Below, one piece after another: positions 15,105-26,700 of a DNA stretch of 64,000 bases. Origin of the DNA: Mastigias papua (lineage: Eukaryota; Cnidaria; Scyphozoa; Rhizostomeae; Mastigiidae); contig OZ025280.1 of the NCBI GenBank assembly GCA_964019165.1, positions 9,790,428 to 9,854,427 of the forward strand, written 5' to 3'. How positions within the stretch are numbered: the first letter of the stretch is position 1; every line of letters begins with the position of its first letter. Made by a program: the position numbers and the translations under genes. The notes below the pieces were generated by a model. It saw only the letters and a list, made by a program, of their open reading frames with translations. It was not told the origin of the DNA and ran no database searches.

Positions 15105-15794
15105 ATGTTTTTGGATACATACCGATCTTGACATCACGTGGGTTTTTATCCCCGCGTAGTGACACGTAAACATTGTAACATAGGCCATTCCATACTCAAT
15201 GCCGATTTTCTTCTTTTCATTCATTCACATTCACAACATCACACACCTGGGACATGACCATACGTCACTCCTGTCATCAAACACCTGGTCATTCCTCTTC
15301 TGTTGTTCTCCACGCATACATCACCACACATATCTATTCAACAATAAACTAACAAGCACCTAACCCTTCCTGTGCGTAACCCATGTTTATTTCGGTTGTT
15401 CTCTGTTTATGTATATATCACTGTTATTTGTAATGTAAAGTTCAGTCAGAGTAGAGTCAGAGTACCGTCAACATCAACGTCTCCTCTCTCTGCCTCCGTG
15501 TTCTCTGCACGTTAAATCTGATACTCACCATCAATGGATCAACAAAGGATGTCACTTATCGAACATTTGCAGTCTATAGGAACCAACAAGTCATGTTCCT
15601 ATACACGTATTTTGCTTCCCCTTAAATATCCCTTCTCCCTCTTCTCTTTACTGAGGATGACTCAAGGCTGAGTCAAAACGTCGAATTTGTCATACTGGAT
15701 TAGTCATACTGAAAATGTCACCACCGGCATAGTCATGATTTGTCTAAAAGTAAAATGATTTCTCTTTTTGTCGTCGTCCTGATTGTCAAGTTTA
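15105..15794. mobile_element. Unclassified 690-bp insertion in M1, 7-bp direct repeat at both ends
   Basis: Foreign sequence between two copies of TATCAAA (15,098-15,104 and 15,795-15,801). If it and one repeat are removed, M1 reads on in register with M4, so the repeat is probably a target-site duplication. No reading frame, terminal inverted repeat or poly-A tail is seen. At 15,651-15,682 it has CTGAGGA, then a perfect 6-bp stem (GACTCA/TGAGTC, loop AGGC), then AAAACGTC. This resembles the core of the hammerhead ribozymes carried by Penelope-like elements, but the invariant GAAA is AAAA here, so self-cleavage is unlikely. It could be a Penelope-like remnant, a SINE or a solo LTR; none is proven. 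Confidence 0.5.
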
Positions 15795-16604
15795 TATCAA
15801 AGCTGTGATTTGCAGCTCATACTGATCTTGATTGACAGTGTTGGTGGAAGGGTGGGAAAGATCTTGGTTTCTCAGCTTTGAGCGCAGTAAATGAGATATG
15901 TATTTGATTTCTTTGAGAGGGGTGTCATTCATCTTAAGTTGCTTTAATTTGTGCTTTAACGATTTAGTAGTTAGGTGCTTATACCTTGTATAGAAAGCAA
16001 TAGCATGGTTAGTAGATTTAACGGTGCCATAAAGATATGCAAAATAATCATAAATTGTACTGTTCATAAATTCGATCGTAGAGTCCATTGAAGTTTGATT
16101 TAAATGAAAATTTCCAAAAACTGCTTTGAAGAAATTGTTTGCAGTGGTCCATTCATCCAGCGATCTCAGCAACCATACTCCGGGTTTTATACAGATTTTT
16201 GGAAGCTGGTCATTATCAATCATTTGCTCATTGGTGAATTCGATTTATACATCATCATTCAAAAATTCAAATTCTGACCGTTGATCCTCACCCATTTTCT
16301 CGATTACTTGACAGCGTCATTGGTGCATTGTCAGTCCCTTCACCCCCTTGCACTCCTTCCACCAGCTACACCTGACCACATTATGTTTGTAGACTTGGTT
16401 TGAATCATTATCTGGTGTTGGAATAGCTGGTACATTCGGTAAACTGCTATTAGACTGTCTCTTCTTACAACGCCAACTATGACGGCCTAATGACTGAAAA
16501 TCCTTGCCACAAAATGAGCACATGATAAACATAGCAAAAATCCAAAATAAATGAAAGCGAAGCATTGTCCAAAGCAACCAACGTATTAGTAAATATAATA
16601 GCAA
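15795..16604 (-). pseudogene. M1 N-terminal part: two zinc fingers and linker
   Basis: Alignment with M4 puts the likely start at the internal Met near 16,565, not at 16,604. A hydrophobic stretch of about 15 residues comes first. It is followed by a finger C-x2-C-x9-H-x3-C (CSFCGKDF..GRH) and a second finger (CKGVKGL..HQ) cut by a stop at 16,317. A further frame at 16,223-15,792 carries the KPGVWL and SLDEWTTANNFF segment that matches M4 KPGVYL and SDQWAMANDFF. N-terminal fingers of this sort bind target DNA in R2-like elements (established for R2; inferred here). Stops make it a pseudogene. Confidence 0.8.
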
Positions 16605-16619
16605 AAGTCTATGTGAAAA

Positions 16620-16630
16620 TATAATAATAA
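16620..16630. repeat. Short TAA microsatellite between M1 and M2
   Basis: A short (TAA)n run lies between the 5' end of M1 and the 3' end of M2, as at most other junctions in the window. I read it as the remnant of the insertion target. Confidence 0.75.
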
Positions 16631-16670
16631 TGGAAACTTCATTTCATTTTCAAATTCTCTACATACAATC

Positions 16671-16699
16671 ATAAACCTCACAATGCCTAGGTAGTTTAC
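16671..16699 (-). promoter_or_regulatory. M2 3' UTR hairpin
   Basis: In element sense GTAAAC pairs with GTTTAT (one G-U pair). The loop carries ACCT and GTGAG. The same position in the other M copies has a different but still paired stem. Confidence 0.7.
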
Positions 16700-16797
16700 A
16701 ATTGGTCAATACTATCGTTATAATGTAAGAAAGTATAAAACAAACACAAAACAAAACAACAACAACAACATCTCTAAGCAGCAATAATATAGCTTAA

Positions 16798-17526
16798 TTA
16801 AATAAATAGAAGCTCTGGACTTTCCCATTCCTTACCTCGTTTGCAAAACAGGTAGTATATAGATCGTATGGCAATTCCTGTTAATGTCCTTTTAATATAG
16901 TTTATATGTTTGTCGTCAAACCCAATCTCTTTGAGCATGACAAGAAAGTCATTTGACTGAAGAGAGAAGACTCCTAAAGTACTAATAGACAGACTGATAA
17001 ACTTAACACTATCAAACTGAGGTTGCTGGAGTCTTATCAAATCTTCAAACTTTTTGGCTTTACGTACAGCACTGGTCAACAGATTAGCTTCAAATCCAAT
17101 AGTCAATTCCAGAATATAGAGGCATTTTTTAGAGATAGTGAGGAGAAGATCAGGATGAAGAGAATACCCAGAAAGTACTGAAGGGGTAATAAAGCCAGGG
17201 TGATCCACGTAAAGAACTGAATCAGGGACTGATTTAAAGGAGTTTGCAATAAACTGAAGCATTGAGTTGTGACGCCAAGTGAAACAGCCGTCATTAAAAT
17301 ATTTGGAGCATCCAGCTACAACGTGAAGAAGAGATTCTGGCTTTAGAAAAAAGGAACAATCGGAAGTAGAAGAAAGCCCCCATTTGCAGAGGTTTATCTT
17401 AATTTGGAGGGTATTGTTCATGTATTTGATTGTAAAATTAAAAATATTCTTGGGCAAGTGTCCTTGAGCAGAACACCACATATCAGTTTCAGTTTCATGT
17501 TTTAAATTCCACTTCATACAATTCAT
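16798..17526 (-). pseudogene. M2 C-terminal RLE domain, 242 codons
   Basis: This C-terminal piece holds the knuckle that is C-x2-C-x7-H-x4-C in M4 (CSFCLQPESLLHIVAGC). Here it reads CSFFLKPESLLHVVAGC, so the second Cys is Phe. The RLE core follows, with HPD then ELTIGFE about 15 residues on (RPD in sister copies). In R2-type elements this domain nicks the target and the knuckle helps bind it (established for the class). It ends at a natural-looking stop after SPELLFI, the same point as its relatives. It is a fragment of a split gene, not an independent gene. Confidence 0.82.
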
Positions 17527-17639
17527 ACATAGTTTACCATACTAACAAAGAACTAAACTTTAAGGGGATAAAACAATTACAGAAAGATAATGAATTGAAA
17601 CAAAAATATATTCAACTTGCATGAAGGGAATTACTTAGA

Positions 17640-17686
17640 GGAGGAGCTCTCTCAATAGGTGAACTAATCGAGGAGAGAGCACCCCC
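17640..17686 (-). promoter_or_regulatory. J1 3' UTR hairpin
   Basis: Positions 17,640-17,653 and 17,673-17,686 can pair at 12 of 14 positions, with a 19-nt loop. It lies about 90 bp past the ORF2 stop. LINE RTs often recognise a 3' UTR structure, so this may be the RT-binding signal (inference). Confidence 0.55.
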
Positions 17687-17776
17687 TGCAATCCTATGAT
17701 GATCTCAAATGATTTTGGTCAGATTTATACAGTTACAAACAATAAAATAGAAATCATGCAAATATCAGAAAATAGC

Positions 17777-20700
17777 TTAGGATTGTTGATCAGTAGTCTT
17801 CAATAAGTAAATCTTCAGTTGCTTTTTGAAGGCTATTTTAGATGGAGTATTACGGAGTTCTACTGGTAATTCATTCCAGAGTTTAGCACCAAGATATCAA
17901 ATTGGCTTGAGACCGTAGTGAAGACTGTCCTTACGGAATAAGTACAGATCACCTTGACTGGCCTGTCTTGTGGAATACCGATGAACAGATGAACTAAATA
18001 GATAAAAGTTATGAAAACAACAAGGTGAAGTTTTACTAATAGAGTCATAAACAAAAGTTAAAAGGCGGACTATAAAGCTTGAGAAGTTTAAGATCTTTAA
18101 AGATTGGAAGAGAGGGTGACAAGCGAGGCTGAAATGAAATAGATCTGACTGCTTTTTTCTGTAATTCAAAAATTGGATCTATGTATGATGCAAATGTTTG
18201 GCCCCAAACGATAAGACCATATTGTAGGAAGGACAAACATAGAGCATTGTACAAACAAAGCAAAACATCCTATGGAAGTAAGTTTCTTATTTTGAAAAAG
18301 ATTCCACATGTCCTGGCTAATTTCTTAGAAAGTTCACTGAGATGGTATTTCCAGCTTAGATGCTCATCTAGCAGAAGTCCTAAAAATTCAACAAACTTAA
18401 CCCTTTTATCATGTTTTGTCCCTATTTTTAAAGTAAAATCAGAAGGAACATTCCTAGAAGAAGAATGAAAGATAATATAGTTTGTCTTATCAATGTTTAA
18501 TGATAATTCGTTAGCATCAAGCCATCTTTTTATTAATCTAAATTCTTAGTTAACAATTTTAAGTAAATTAGATAAATCTTTGGATTCATAGTAGATATTT
18601 GTATCATCAGCAAAGAGATAAAAAGTAAGTTTCTTAGAAGCATTTGGTAGATCATTGATAAAGAATAGAAAAAGTAATGGACCCAGTACAGACCCTTGTG
18701 GCACACCACAAGCAATTGAAAGTAAGTCTGAATTACTTCCATTAACAGAAACATTGCTTTCTATCAGACAGATAAGATCTAAACCATTCAAGGGCACATC
18801 CACGAACACCCTAATGTTCCAATTCGGATAGCAAAATCCTGTGATTAGCTGTATCAAAATCCTTTTGTAAATCAATAAAAATACCACAACCAAGTCTTTT
18901 GTTATCCAGTGTATTTCTGACAGCTTCTGTCACTCACAAGGGCATGATCAATTGAATGGTTTTCTAGGAATCCACATTGTAAAGAATAAAGAACTTTATG
19001 ATGTTCAAAGAATCTATAAAGTCGTCTGTACATTAGCTTCTCCAATATCTTGCTGAAATTGGGTAAAAGAGAAATTGGCCTATAGTGTGAAGGTAGCTCA
19101 GGATTTCCTCTTTTAAATAGGGAGATCATCTTTGCAATATTAAGTTTATCAGAAAAAATACCAGACTGGAAAGATTGATTCACAATAAGAGCAAGAAAGG
19201 GGATAACAGAGGGTCCAATAATTTTAAGCAATTTTATTGGAATACCATTAGGACCTACAGATTTAGAAGGATTTAAACTATTAATTAGATCATTAACTTC
19301 TACCACAGTAACTGGAGTGAGGAAAAGTGAATTACATATTCTGTCAGATAAGTAATCAAGAGGAGATTTTGGTGCTAATGGGATTGTTTTTGTTATGCCA
19401 TCAGGAACGTTAACATAAAAATCATTAAAAATATGTGAAACTTTAGAGGGATCTCATGTTACATTCCCATCTTTGCCTTTGATTTTGTTGATTGAAGAAG
19501 AAGCGGAAGACTTATGAGAGATTATTGTATTGATACCTGTCCACAGCTTTTTCATATTCTGGCTATTGGTAGAAAAATAACTATGAAAATACCTTGCTTT
19601 ACTTTCTTTTAATTCATTTGACTCACGGTTTCTAAACTTTTTATACAGTTTAAGGTTTTCAGGAGTTTGCTGCTTTTTCAATTTCTGCAAAATTGTGTCA
19701 CGGATTCTCATCAACCTTTGGATTCTATTATTTATCCATGGTTTATCTTTGAGTTTCATTTCCTTTCTACTGCACATTCTGACTGGAGCATGCTGCTTTA
19801 TCAAAGTATTAAGATCTTTCAAACATCTATCAAATTTAATGTTCACGTCCAACTCACTACTTTCTAAATATGTAAACTCAATCTGATTGAAGTCCTCAAG
19901 AAATTTATCTTCTTTAAATCTGGAGTAGTCATATCTGAAAGATTCATATTTATAATGACTAACTTGAGTATTTTTCAAAATCAAAAACTGGGGAAAATGA
20001 TAACTAATTTGCATCACAATATTGCCACTTGTTATATTAGCATTAGTAGCGTTAGTGTATATGTTATTAATAACTGATGCTCTTTGCTCTGAGACTCTAG
20101 TTGGATGATGAATGCAACGAACAAGGCTATGGGAGAAAAAGTTAATGACAAAGTCACTTGTTGGTGTATGAGAAACATAATCTAGAAGGTTAACATTGAA
20201 ATCATCCAATACAAATACCAGCTTGTTAGAAGATATTTTGGAGAGAAGATTCTGAAAATGAGATGCAAGGTTATCAATAGCTGAACTAGGATGCCTATAA
20301 ACACAACAAATTAAGAAATTTTTTCATTTTTGTTATCAATGTCAACCCATATGGTTTCAAAATCATTTGTGCAAGAATCTAAACCAGTCCTTGGGTTGGA
20401 CGTAAGAGACTCTTTAATGTATAAACCAACCCCACCATTCTGAGTTAGTGACTGAGTCTTAAAAAAGTTATAGCCAGGAATATCAACATTTGATGACAAT
20501 GGATTGTCCATAGAGTGCCATATGTCAGACACTCCAATCACATTGGGATTCAAATTAGTGCAAGCTGATAAAGAAACTAAGTCATCATGATGAAGGGAAA
20601 GGCTTCTAATATTAGCGTGAAGAATAGACAAGTCAGTACAGGATAATAGCAAAGAAGAAAGTTCAGGTAAGTTAAAGTAGCGGGAATCAATCTTTTGAGG

Positions 20701-21047
20701 CATATGTTCATCAATATCATAATCACTAAGATTGGGCAAGTCCACAAGATAAGAAGTAACTTCATATGGGTGCAGAGTCAATGAATGAGGGTAGATTAAA
20801 ATCATGGAGTCCTAAGAATTTATCATTTGCTAAGGAGCCAAATGGAAACATATCAGAGGTACATTTATTGCAAAACCAAGAAACATCATCAGATTCATTT
20901 TCAAGTTCCTTATATTCTGAAGCAGAGATATCATTGCATTTAATACGGACATAGAAATTGCAGTTATTACAAAACAATTGCCTTTTGGTTGGAATGTATA
21001 TTTTTGTGGCAAATACCACATGGAAAATTAGCTATACTTGTCATCAT
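17777..21047 (-). pseudogene. J1 ORF2: PHD finger, EEP endonuclease, reverse transcriptase
   Basis: The start is chosen at the ATG pair at 21,047-21,042, which leads into NFPCGICHKNI, the first half of a PHD finger. After a frameshift the finger continues CNNC..KC..CNKC to about 20,870. The endonuclease follows: LHANIRSL near 20,620, GGVGLYIK near 20,430, and DDFNVNLLDY near 20,200. Two catalytic positions are altered: the usual E of the SETW motif is D (GVSDIW) and the SDH near the end is SYH. RT motifs are YRPISLLP (about 19,080), GVPQGSVLGPLLF and FADDT (about 18,600-18,690). The C-terminal part ends at 17,777 after LLKTTDQQS. There are several frameshifts and it is inactive. Confidence 0.87.
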
Positions 21048-21292
21048 TATTGATTAAATTTAGAGCCAAATAATGCAAGAGGGGTGTTGAACTGAACTGA
21101 AAAAAGAACAAAATAACAAAAGTCAGATGTAAAGTTAAACAAAAAAAAAACAAAAAAGTTAATATAAACTGAAAGCAATGTGGTAGTTCATAATACCAGT
21201 ATATACTTACCTGAAAGTAATATCATTGCTACTGTTAATGGGCTCAATAACTCTTTCACTTCCTTTGTTGATGGTCTCACTGACAGTTCCAT

Positions 21293-22051
21293 TCACATCT
21301 TGGGGCTTTGTTTTATGAAAGTGAGGGTTTCCTTTTTTATGACCAGTCTGCCCATGACAAAATAGGCAATTTTCCCTTGTTTTCTTGCTTCTAGGAGCTC
21401 TGGAAGTCTTTCCTTTCTCCTGAGAAGGGTTCTTCTGGATAGGTCATGAACAAATCTGACACCTTCAGGCTTTCTTTGCCTTGCAAGTCTTAAAACTTCT
21501 TCTTTGTCTTTCTACCGAAGAAATTTGGCAACAATAGGTCGTGGCTCATCCCTTCTATGATTGAGGTGAGGACTGTTATAGGATAACTGTTGTTTGCTTG
21601 CATACCCAACACGATGACATCTCTCTATTCCAAAACGTTTACTTGTTCCCAGCTTATCCTTGATCAGATTTTGTACAAGCTCTTCAGTGTCATACCATGA
21701 GTTTTCATTGTTGGGATCTTCTATCATTCCAAGAATTTTTACGTTGTTACGCCTATTCTGGTTCTCCATGTACTCTACATTATCTTCCATCACTTCAATA
21801 TGATCAAATGACTGGTTTACAGACTGTTCATTGACACTGGTTTTCTTCTCTAGCAAATCAACCTCTTTCACCTTTTCATCATGTTTGGCTTGAGTGAATT
21901 GCAAGCTAATTTTCAAATCTGATACTTCTTTGCGCAACTCCTTTATTTCATTCTTCAAATCTCCAGAAATCAGTTCAATTGTTGTCTTAAAGTTCTTGGC
22001 TTGATTGTCAAGAAGACTCTGGACTACTGACATCAATACTGGTTGATCCAT
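21293..22051 (-). pseudogene. J1 ORF1: coiled-coil RNA-binding protein with one stop
   Basis: 253 codons from the ATG at 22,051 (MDQPVLM), in one frame to TGA at 21,293, broken only by an in-frame TAG at 21,512. The first half is a heptad-rich coiled coil (KNEIKELRKEVSDLK and on). It is followed by NQNRRNNVKILGM, typical of the RRM-like part of LINE ORF1 proteins. The C-terminal part is basic (RQRKPEGVRFVHDLSRR). ORF1 proteins of this type coat the LINE RNA as multimers (known for the class). One point change separates this from an open frame. Confidence 0.85.
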
Positions 22052-22330
22052 GACTGTGTACTTGCTGAACAAATGTGGCTAGGCCAAAGGTACTTCCGAT
22101 AAAAAGAACTAATTCCAATGAAAACAACTTTATGTGGAGGTTGAACTACAAAAATTCCATTTAATGACAGAGAACTGACATAATTTATTTTAAAACGGGA
22201 AATAAAGCATTGTCTAAACCTTACAAGGGTCGCTATTTCTATTTTTGTGTTGCCATTTTCTGCACGTGTGATATTCATCATGCGCTATCTTGAAACAATG
22301 AAATTAAGTTCAGGAAGTACTTGCGATTTA

Positions 22331-22860
22331 ACTGCAGAGAAGAAAGAGCCTTGTGATACAAAAGGTCGTTTAGCTTCTCCTCCTGTTTACAACGGAAAGA
22401 CTTCAGAACATCTTAGGTATTGTGATATGCATCATACTGCAAATTCGGACCATTGCTAGTATCCTTCCAAAGACCTCTAATGTCTGCATTTGGCGATGAC
22501 TTTAAGGCAATACGTAAAACAGATTAACACTCAGAGAACTTAACAGATGGAGGACAAATATTCAAACCGAACTTATTACAGGGAAGAAAAGTGCTACTGA
22601 GGGTCACACAAATTGTTAGATCAAGCCATTTGCGGATGTATTTTGCAGCTACTGAATCTAATTTCTCCGTAATCCAGGTAGCAGAAATATCAGCAACTGT
22701 TAAATGCCATGAGATCTTAGATAGAAGGTATTGATTGTACAATTTTAACTTGTTCTTAGTGTGTAGCGGTAGACGATCTGTTTGCGACAAGCTATCAGTG
22801 AGTATTGCTATCAGCTCTTTTGTGTGAACATCGTTGGACATAGCAAAATCAAAGTACCTT
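22331..22860 (-). pseudogene. M2, 5' part: RT thumb and linker, 5'-truncated
   Basis: Begins at LGRYFDF beside an AT-rich microsatellite. It runs through LLSKISWHLTVADIS, KYIRKWLDL and LKSSPNADIRGLW to about KALSSLQL, where J1 interrupts it. Two in-frame stops lie in the last third (after SEC and after AYHNT). The sequence that should follow is at 17,526. It lacks RT motifs A to C, so this copy was 5'-truncated at insertion. Confidence 0.84.
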
Positions 22861-22888
22861 CCTAATAATATAATATATAATATAATTG
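22861..22888. repeat. AT-rich TAA-derived microsatellite between M2 and M3
   Basis: Degenerate TAA/ATA repeat at the 5' truncation point of M2 and the 3' end of M3. Confidence 0.65.
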
Positions 22889-23573
22889 TTTTTTCTTTTA
22901 AAACATTGTTCATTTTGATAATAATAACTAATCTACAATAATACACCTCACTAAAACTAGGCAGTGTAATATTGGCTGCTTCACATTGGATTAGAAACAA
23001 AATGAAAAGAAAAAAAAGGAAGTAATAAACTAAAAATTACGAATGATATAAATTTAGTTAAAATGATCACTCAGAAGTCCATCAAATCTGGGTCAGTCCA
23101 ATCTTTGTTTCGGCAGCAAAATATATAATAGGTGGAGCGAATAGCAATGGCCATGACTTTTGAGATTAGACGTTGTTGATGTATTTCTGGTAAATCTAGA
23201 CCTTTCAACAGATTGAATAGAGAATTGCAAGAACTTTCAAGTACACCTAAAGCAATCATAGACATGTTGATAAAATTGATCTCCTGATACGATGTTGACA
23301 ATGCAATAATTAGGGGTCTGTACTTATTCAACTTTTGGTCACTGTCAATCTTAAGATTGCTCTCAAAACCTACTGTTAGTTCGAGGATATATATTTTATT
23401 GTTATGCCTATTATGTTAGATAAGATCATGTCTAAAGGTATCTCCAGCAATGAAGCTAGGAGATGGAAATGAAGGTAGGTCAGCGTAGATAGACCAATCT
23501 GTCAAATGTGATAGACTCTTTGAGAGGCATAAGAGAACTGAATCGTGTCTCCAATTATATCTTCCATGATCAA
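22889..23573 (-). mobile_element. M3: 5'-truncated M-family copy, RLE domain and 3' UTR
   Basis: Starts beside (TAA)n at 23,574 with YNWRHDSVLLCL, just after the knuckle. It includes ILELTVGFESNL of the endonuclease core, an intact last stretch of 86 codons (23,071-23,331, ending DPDLMDF) and the 3' UTR with hairpin at 22,942-22,968. A frameshift or stop lies near 23,410, around the RPD motif, which reads RHD. It is a dead fragment. Confidence 0.85.
22942..22968 (-). promoter_or_regulatory. M3 3' UTR hairpin
   Basis: In element sense TACAC pairs with GTGTA. The loop has TGCCT and TAGTGAG, shared with the other copies. Confidence 0.7.
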
Positions 23574-23588
23574 GATAATAATAATAAT
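23574..23588. repeat. (TAA)n between M3 and M4
   Basis: Five TAA units directly at the 3' end of M4 and the truncated 5' end of M3. Confidence 0.85.
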
Positions 23589-23627
23589 TTTATTTTAAAC
23601 TTCATCACATATCATATTTCAATCTAC

Positions 23628-23661
23628 AAATACAAATCTCACTAACAGGTAATCTGTATTT
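23628..23661 (-). promoter_or_regulatory. M4 3' UTR hairpin
   Basis: The longest stem of the set: in element sense AAATACAGAT pairs with ATTTGTATTT over 10 positions with one G-U pair. The loop has TACCT and TAGTGAG-like sequence. Confidence 0.72.
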
Positions 23662-23727
23662 GGCTGGCTTAAAATGTTACAATGCTAGGTAGTAAACAAA
23701 ATGAATTGGAAAATTGGCAAAAAAAAA

Positions 23728-26700
23728 TTAATAGGTAAGGAGCTCCGGATCACACCATGGTTTGTTCCTCATGCAAAAGATGTAGTACGTTGTGCATATG
23801 ACTATGGTTGACAACTTTGAAATGATAAAGTTTAGATGGTAAGTGTCGATACCACTGTCATTACACATGTTGAGAAACGAATTTGATGAAGTACCAAATA
23901 TCCCAAGGCAGCTAATGCAGAGGTTTACGAATTTTATTTCCTTATAATCAGTGGCAAGATCAGATAGAAGGGGACGATATTTGAGTTCTTTTCGATGAGC
24001 ATTATTGTTTAAATTAGTTTCGAAGCCCACAGTTAATTCTATGATGTACAGGATATTGTCAGCTGTTGACAGAAGAATGTCAGGGCGAAGACTATTGCCA
24101 GTAACGATGCAGGGAGACAGGTAGCCAGGGAGATTGACATATAGTGTTGCATGTTGTATGGTCTGCAGTGTTTCAGTGAGAAATTTTAAAGCAGAGTTAT
24201 GTCTCCATGTGAAACGCCCTTCAGTTAGATACATGTTGCAACCAGCAACAATATGAAGGAGTGACTCAGGCTGAAGGCAAAAAGAACAATCAGACGTAGC
24301 TGAAAGGTTCCACAGAGAGAGGTTCTTTCTAGTAGCCAGCGTGTTGTTTAGATACTTGATGGTAAAAGTGAAGATATTTGGTGGTAGTTTGCTTTGGGCC
24401 TTAGACCACAGTGAAGTCAGCTTTTGTAGGGAGTGCTCAAGGAGGAATGATATAATGAATCCTTGTGACTCTAACTGAGTCTGAAGTCTATTGGTGTGTT
24501 CAGCATGAATGGATTTCAAAACCGGTTTTGTGTTTGAGTAAATATCGTATTGAATATTTGCCCCTGAGTTGGTATGTCTCCATACTTTGGTTATTGTTTC
24601 ATCATAGGATGACTTCAAAGAAGATCGTAGTGTTGTCTGATATTGTAGAAATTTTATAGAGGGTAACTGGAAAGCTTGTCCAAAATAATTACGTGAAGGA
24701 ATAATATAACTTAATGTTGCAGAAATTGGAAGATTAAGCCATTGGTGAACATACTTTGTTACAATGTTATCAAGGTTTTCACAAAAAAATCCATGTTTTA
24801 CCTAAATCTGTTACTGTTAAATGCCAAGAAAGTTTTGAAAGAACATACCGATCATACAAAAGTAACCTGTTTCTGGGATGAATGTTTAAAGAGTCAATAG
24901 TTTTAAGCATGATTTGAAGACTTGATTTAACAAGTACTTTATGGTCCTTGTTGTCCATATCCAAAGTTGAAGTATCTTCCTAGGTATTTGAAGGATTCAT
25001 CTTGTTTTACAGGGGGAATGAGTTCAAAATTGATCAAGAGCTTAGGTTGAAATTGAAGTGAGCTGGTAAAAAACTTCTTAATCCCAAAGGTAGTACATTT
25101 GTCTACACGAATTACCATACCGGCCCACTGACACCATCTCGAGATACAATTTAGTAATAATTGATTTTCTCTTTCATTAGTAGTAATTACAGCCGCGTCA
25201 TCTGCAAATTGAAACCAATGAACGGGATGAAATATCCGGTCGTTTTCATCATGAGAAGAGAAACCGAACTGATTATACTTTTCCTGTTTAATGAATTGAA
25301 TGAAGGTATTAAAGCACAGATTAAATATAAGGGGGCTAAGACAATCGCCTTGAAGCACACCACGGTTAAAGGGAATAGCTGGAGTGGTAAAACTACCTGA
25401 AATAATATGCGAATGGAAGTCAGTGTAAAGAGTGGCAATAAGAAGTTGCAGCGATTCAGGGATGTGATGGTATTCAAGGACACTCTTGATAAGATTGTGA
25501 TGGACCTCTCCAAAAGCATTTTTGAGGTCAAGCAAAGTAACTATTATTGAGTGCTGCTTTAACCATGCTTTATTGATTACAAAGGCCATCATGGAAGTAT
25601 GTTTCACCATGCCAGAGACCCCATGAGTAAATCCTTTTGTATTTTCTGTTCTATTAGGCTGTTTTGTGTGAGGAAAGATTAAATGGAATCATGTAAGCAA
25701 GAAGTAAATATCTTCAAAGGGACAGTTTCTAAAGTGATGGGTCTAAAGTTTGCAGGATCATCACTGTTGCCTTTCTTGGGGACTAAAATTGTGCAAGCCT
25801 TTTTCCATTCATGTGGAATATTTCCTGATGTCCAAATGATGTGGACGATTCTCATGATCACAGTGCGCAGAAAAGGGCACCGTTTAAAGCAGAAGAGTGA
25901 AATCTAATCTAAGGGGCAGGGACTACCAGATGCTTTCATTCTATGTATGACCCTCGTGACCTTTTCATAAGACAGGGGTTCACAAGAAAAAGTAACAGTG
26001 GGCTGTGGTACTGAAGGAAACCAACTAGGGATTGGAAATTGTCGATTAGGTGAAACAGAAGAGAAGAGCTTATGACAGTATTCTGTACATACTTTACGAG
26101 AAAAGGATGGTAAGATCTTGAGTGGCCTTTCAACAATCCGTTTTACAAAGCCCCAGAAATTTCTAGAAATGAACTTGTCATGATCACCATGCAAGATGGA
26201 AGAAACAGAATTGGAGGAATCAGATTTCTGGCTTAGCTTAGATCTCAACAGACGAGCGACATATTCAGTAGGGGGAGCAGCTACATATTTCAGGCACTGT
26301 AAAGCTTTCTTGAATGAACGGGGGGGGGGTATTCCCTGTATTTTATGACTAGATCTTTGTCAACATTGGCTCTAACTGTTCCGTAGTCCTCATTAAAATC
26401 ATTGTAAATAGAATTGTTCAATAACCTAAGTATTGTGTTGACATCTGTATTGACCAAATTGAAATCAGTAGCTACTAAGGTTGATTTAAAGAAGTCATTC
26501 GCCATTGCCCATTGATCACTTGTCTTCGGTAAATACACACCAGGTTTTGTGTCAGCAGTGTCTTGATAGTCAAATGGAATACAATCCACGTGATCGCTAG
26601 CCAGATTTTCATCCAATGAGCTGTTGGTATCAAAATTTGAATTTTCGGGTTCTAACTGATCACCAGTTAGGCCCTCGATATTCCTGCAATGCCTTTGATG

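Larger units (their letters stand above)
13741..16616 (-). mobile_element. M1: zinc-finger/RLE non-LTR retrotransposon, 3' end lost, with 690-bp insertion
   Basis: Minus-strand copy of family M. It reads from a near-complete 5' end beside a short TAA run (16,620-16,630) down to the satellite boundary, where it stops inside the RT thumb region. The endonuclease domain and 3' UTR are missing. Translation matches copies M4 and M5: two N-terminal zinc fingers, a linker, then RT. A 690-bp foreign sequence splits it at 15,105-15,794. Removing that insertion leaves contiguous homology to M4. The assignment as an RLE-class (R2/NeSL-type) element rests on the better-preserved copies; I do not fix the clade. 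Confidence 0.88.
16631..17526 (-). mobile_element. M2, 3' part: endonuclease domain and 3' UTR
   Basis: Downstream half of copy M2; its upstream half lies at 22,331-22,860 on the far side of LINE J1. It contains a 242-codon open stretch (16,798-17,526) and a 3' UTR that ends at the TAA run. The protein starts where the upstream part stops in the family alignment (KNIFNFTIKYMNNTL in register with the other copies). The 3' UTR has the family hairpin at 16,671-16,699. Confidence 0.88.
17527..22330 (-). mobile_element. J1: APE-type LINE (Jockey/CR1 superfamily), nearly full length
   Basis: About 4.8 kb on the minus strand, with ORF1, ORF2 and a 3' UTR in the usual order. It lies inside M2: M2 coding sequence ends near 22,330 and resumes at 17,526, so J1 inserted later. 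I see no clear target-site duplication and no poly-A tail, which would fit a CR1-like element better than L1. Both ORFs are damaged. The clade is not fixed; the PHD finger and the ORF1 type occur in several Jockey-superfamily groups. Confidence 0.9.
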
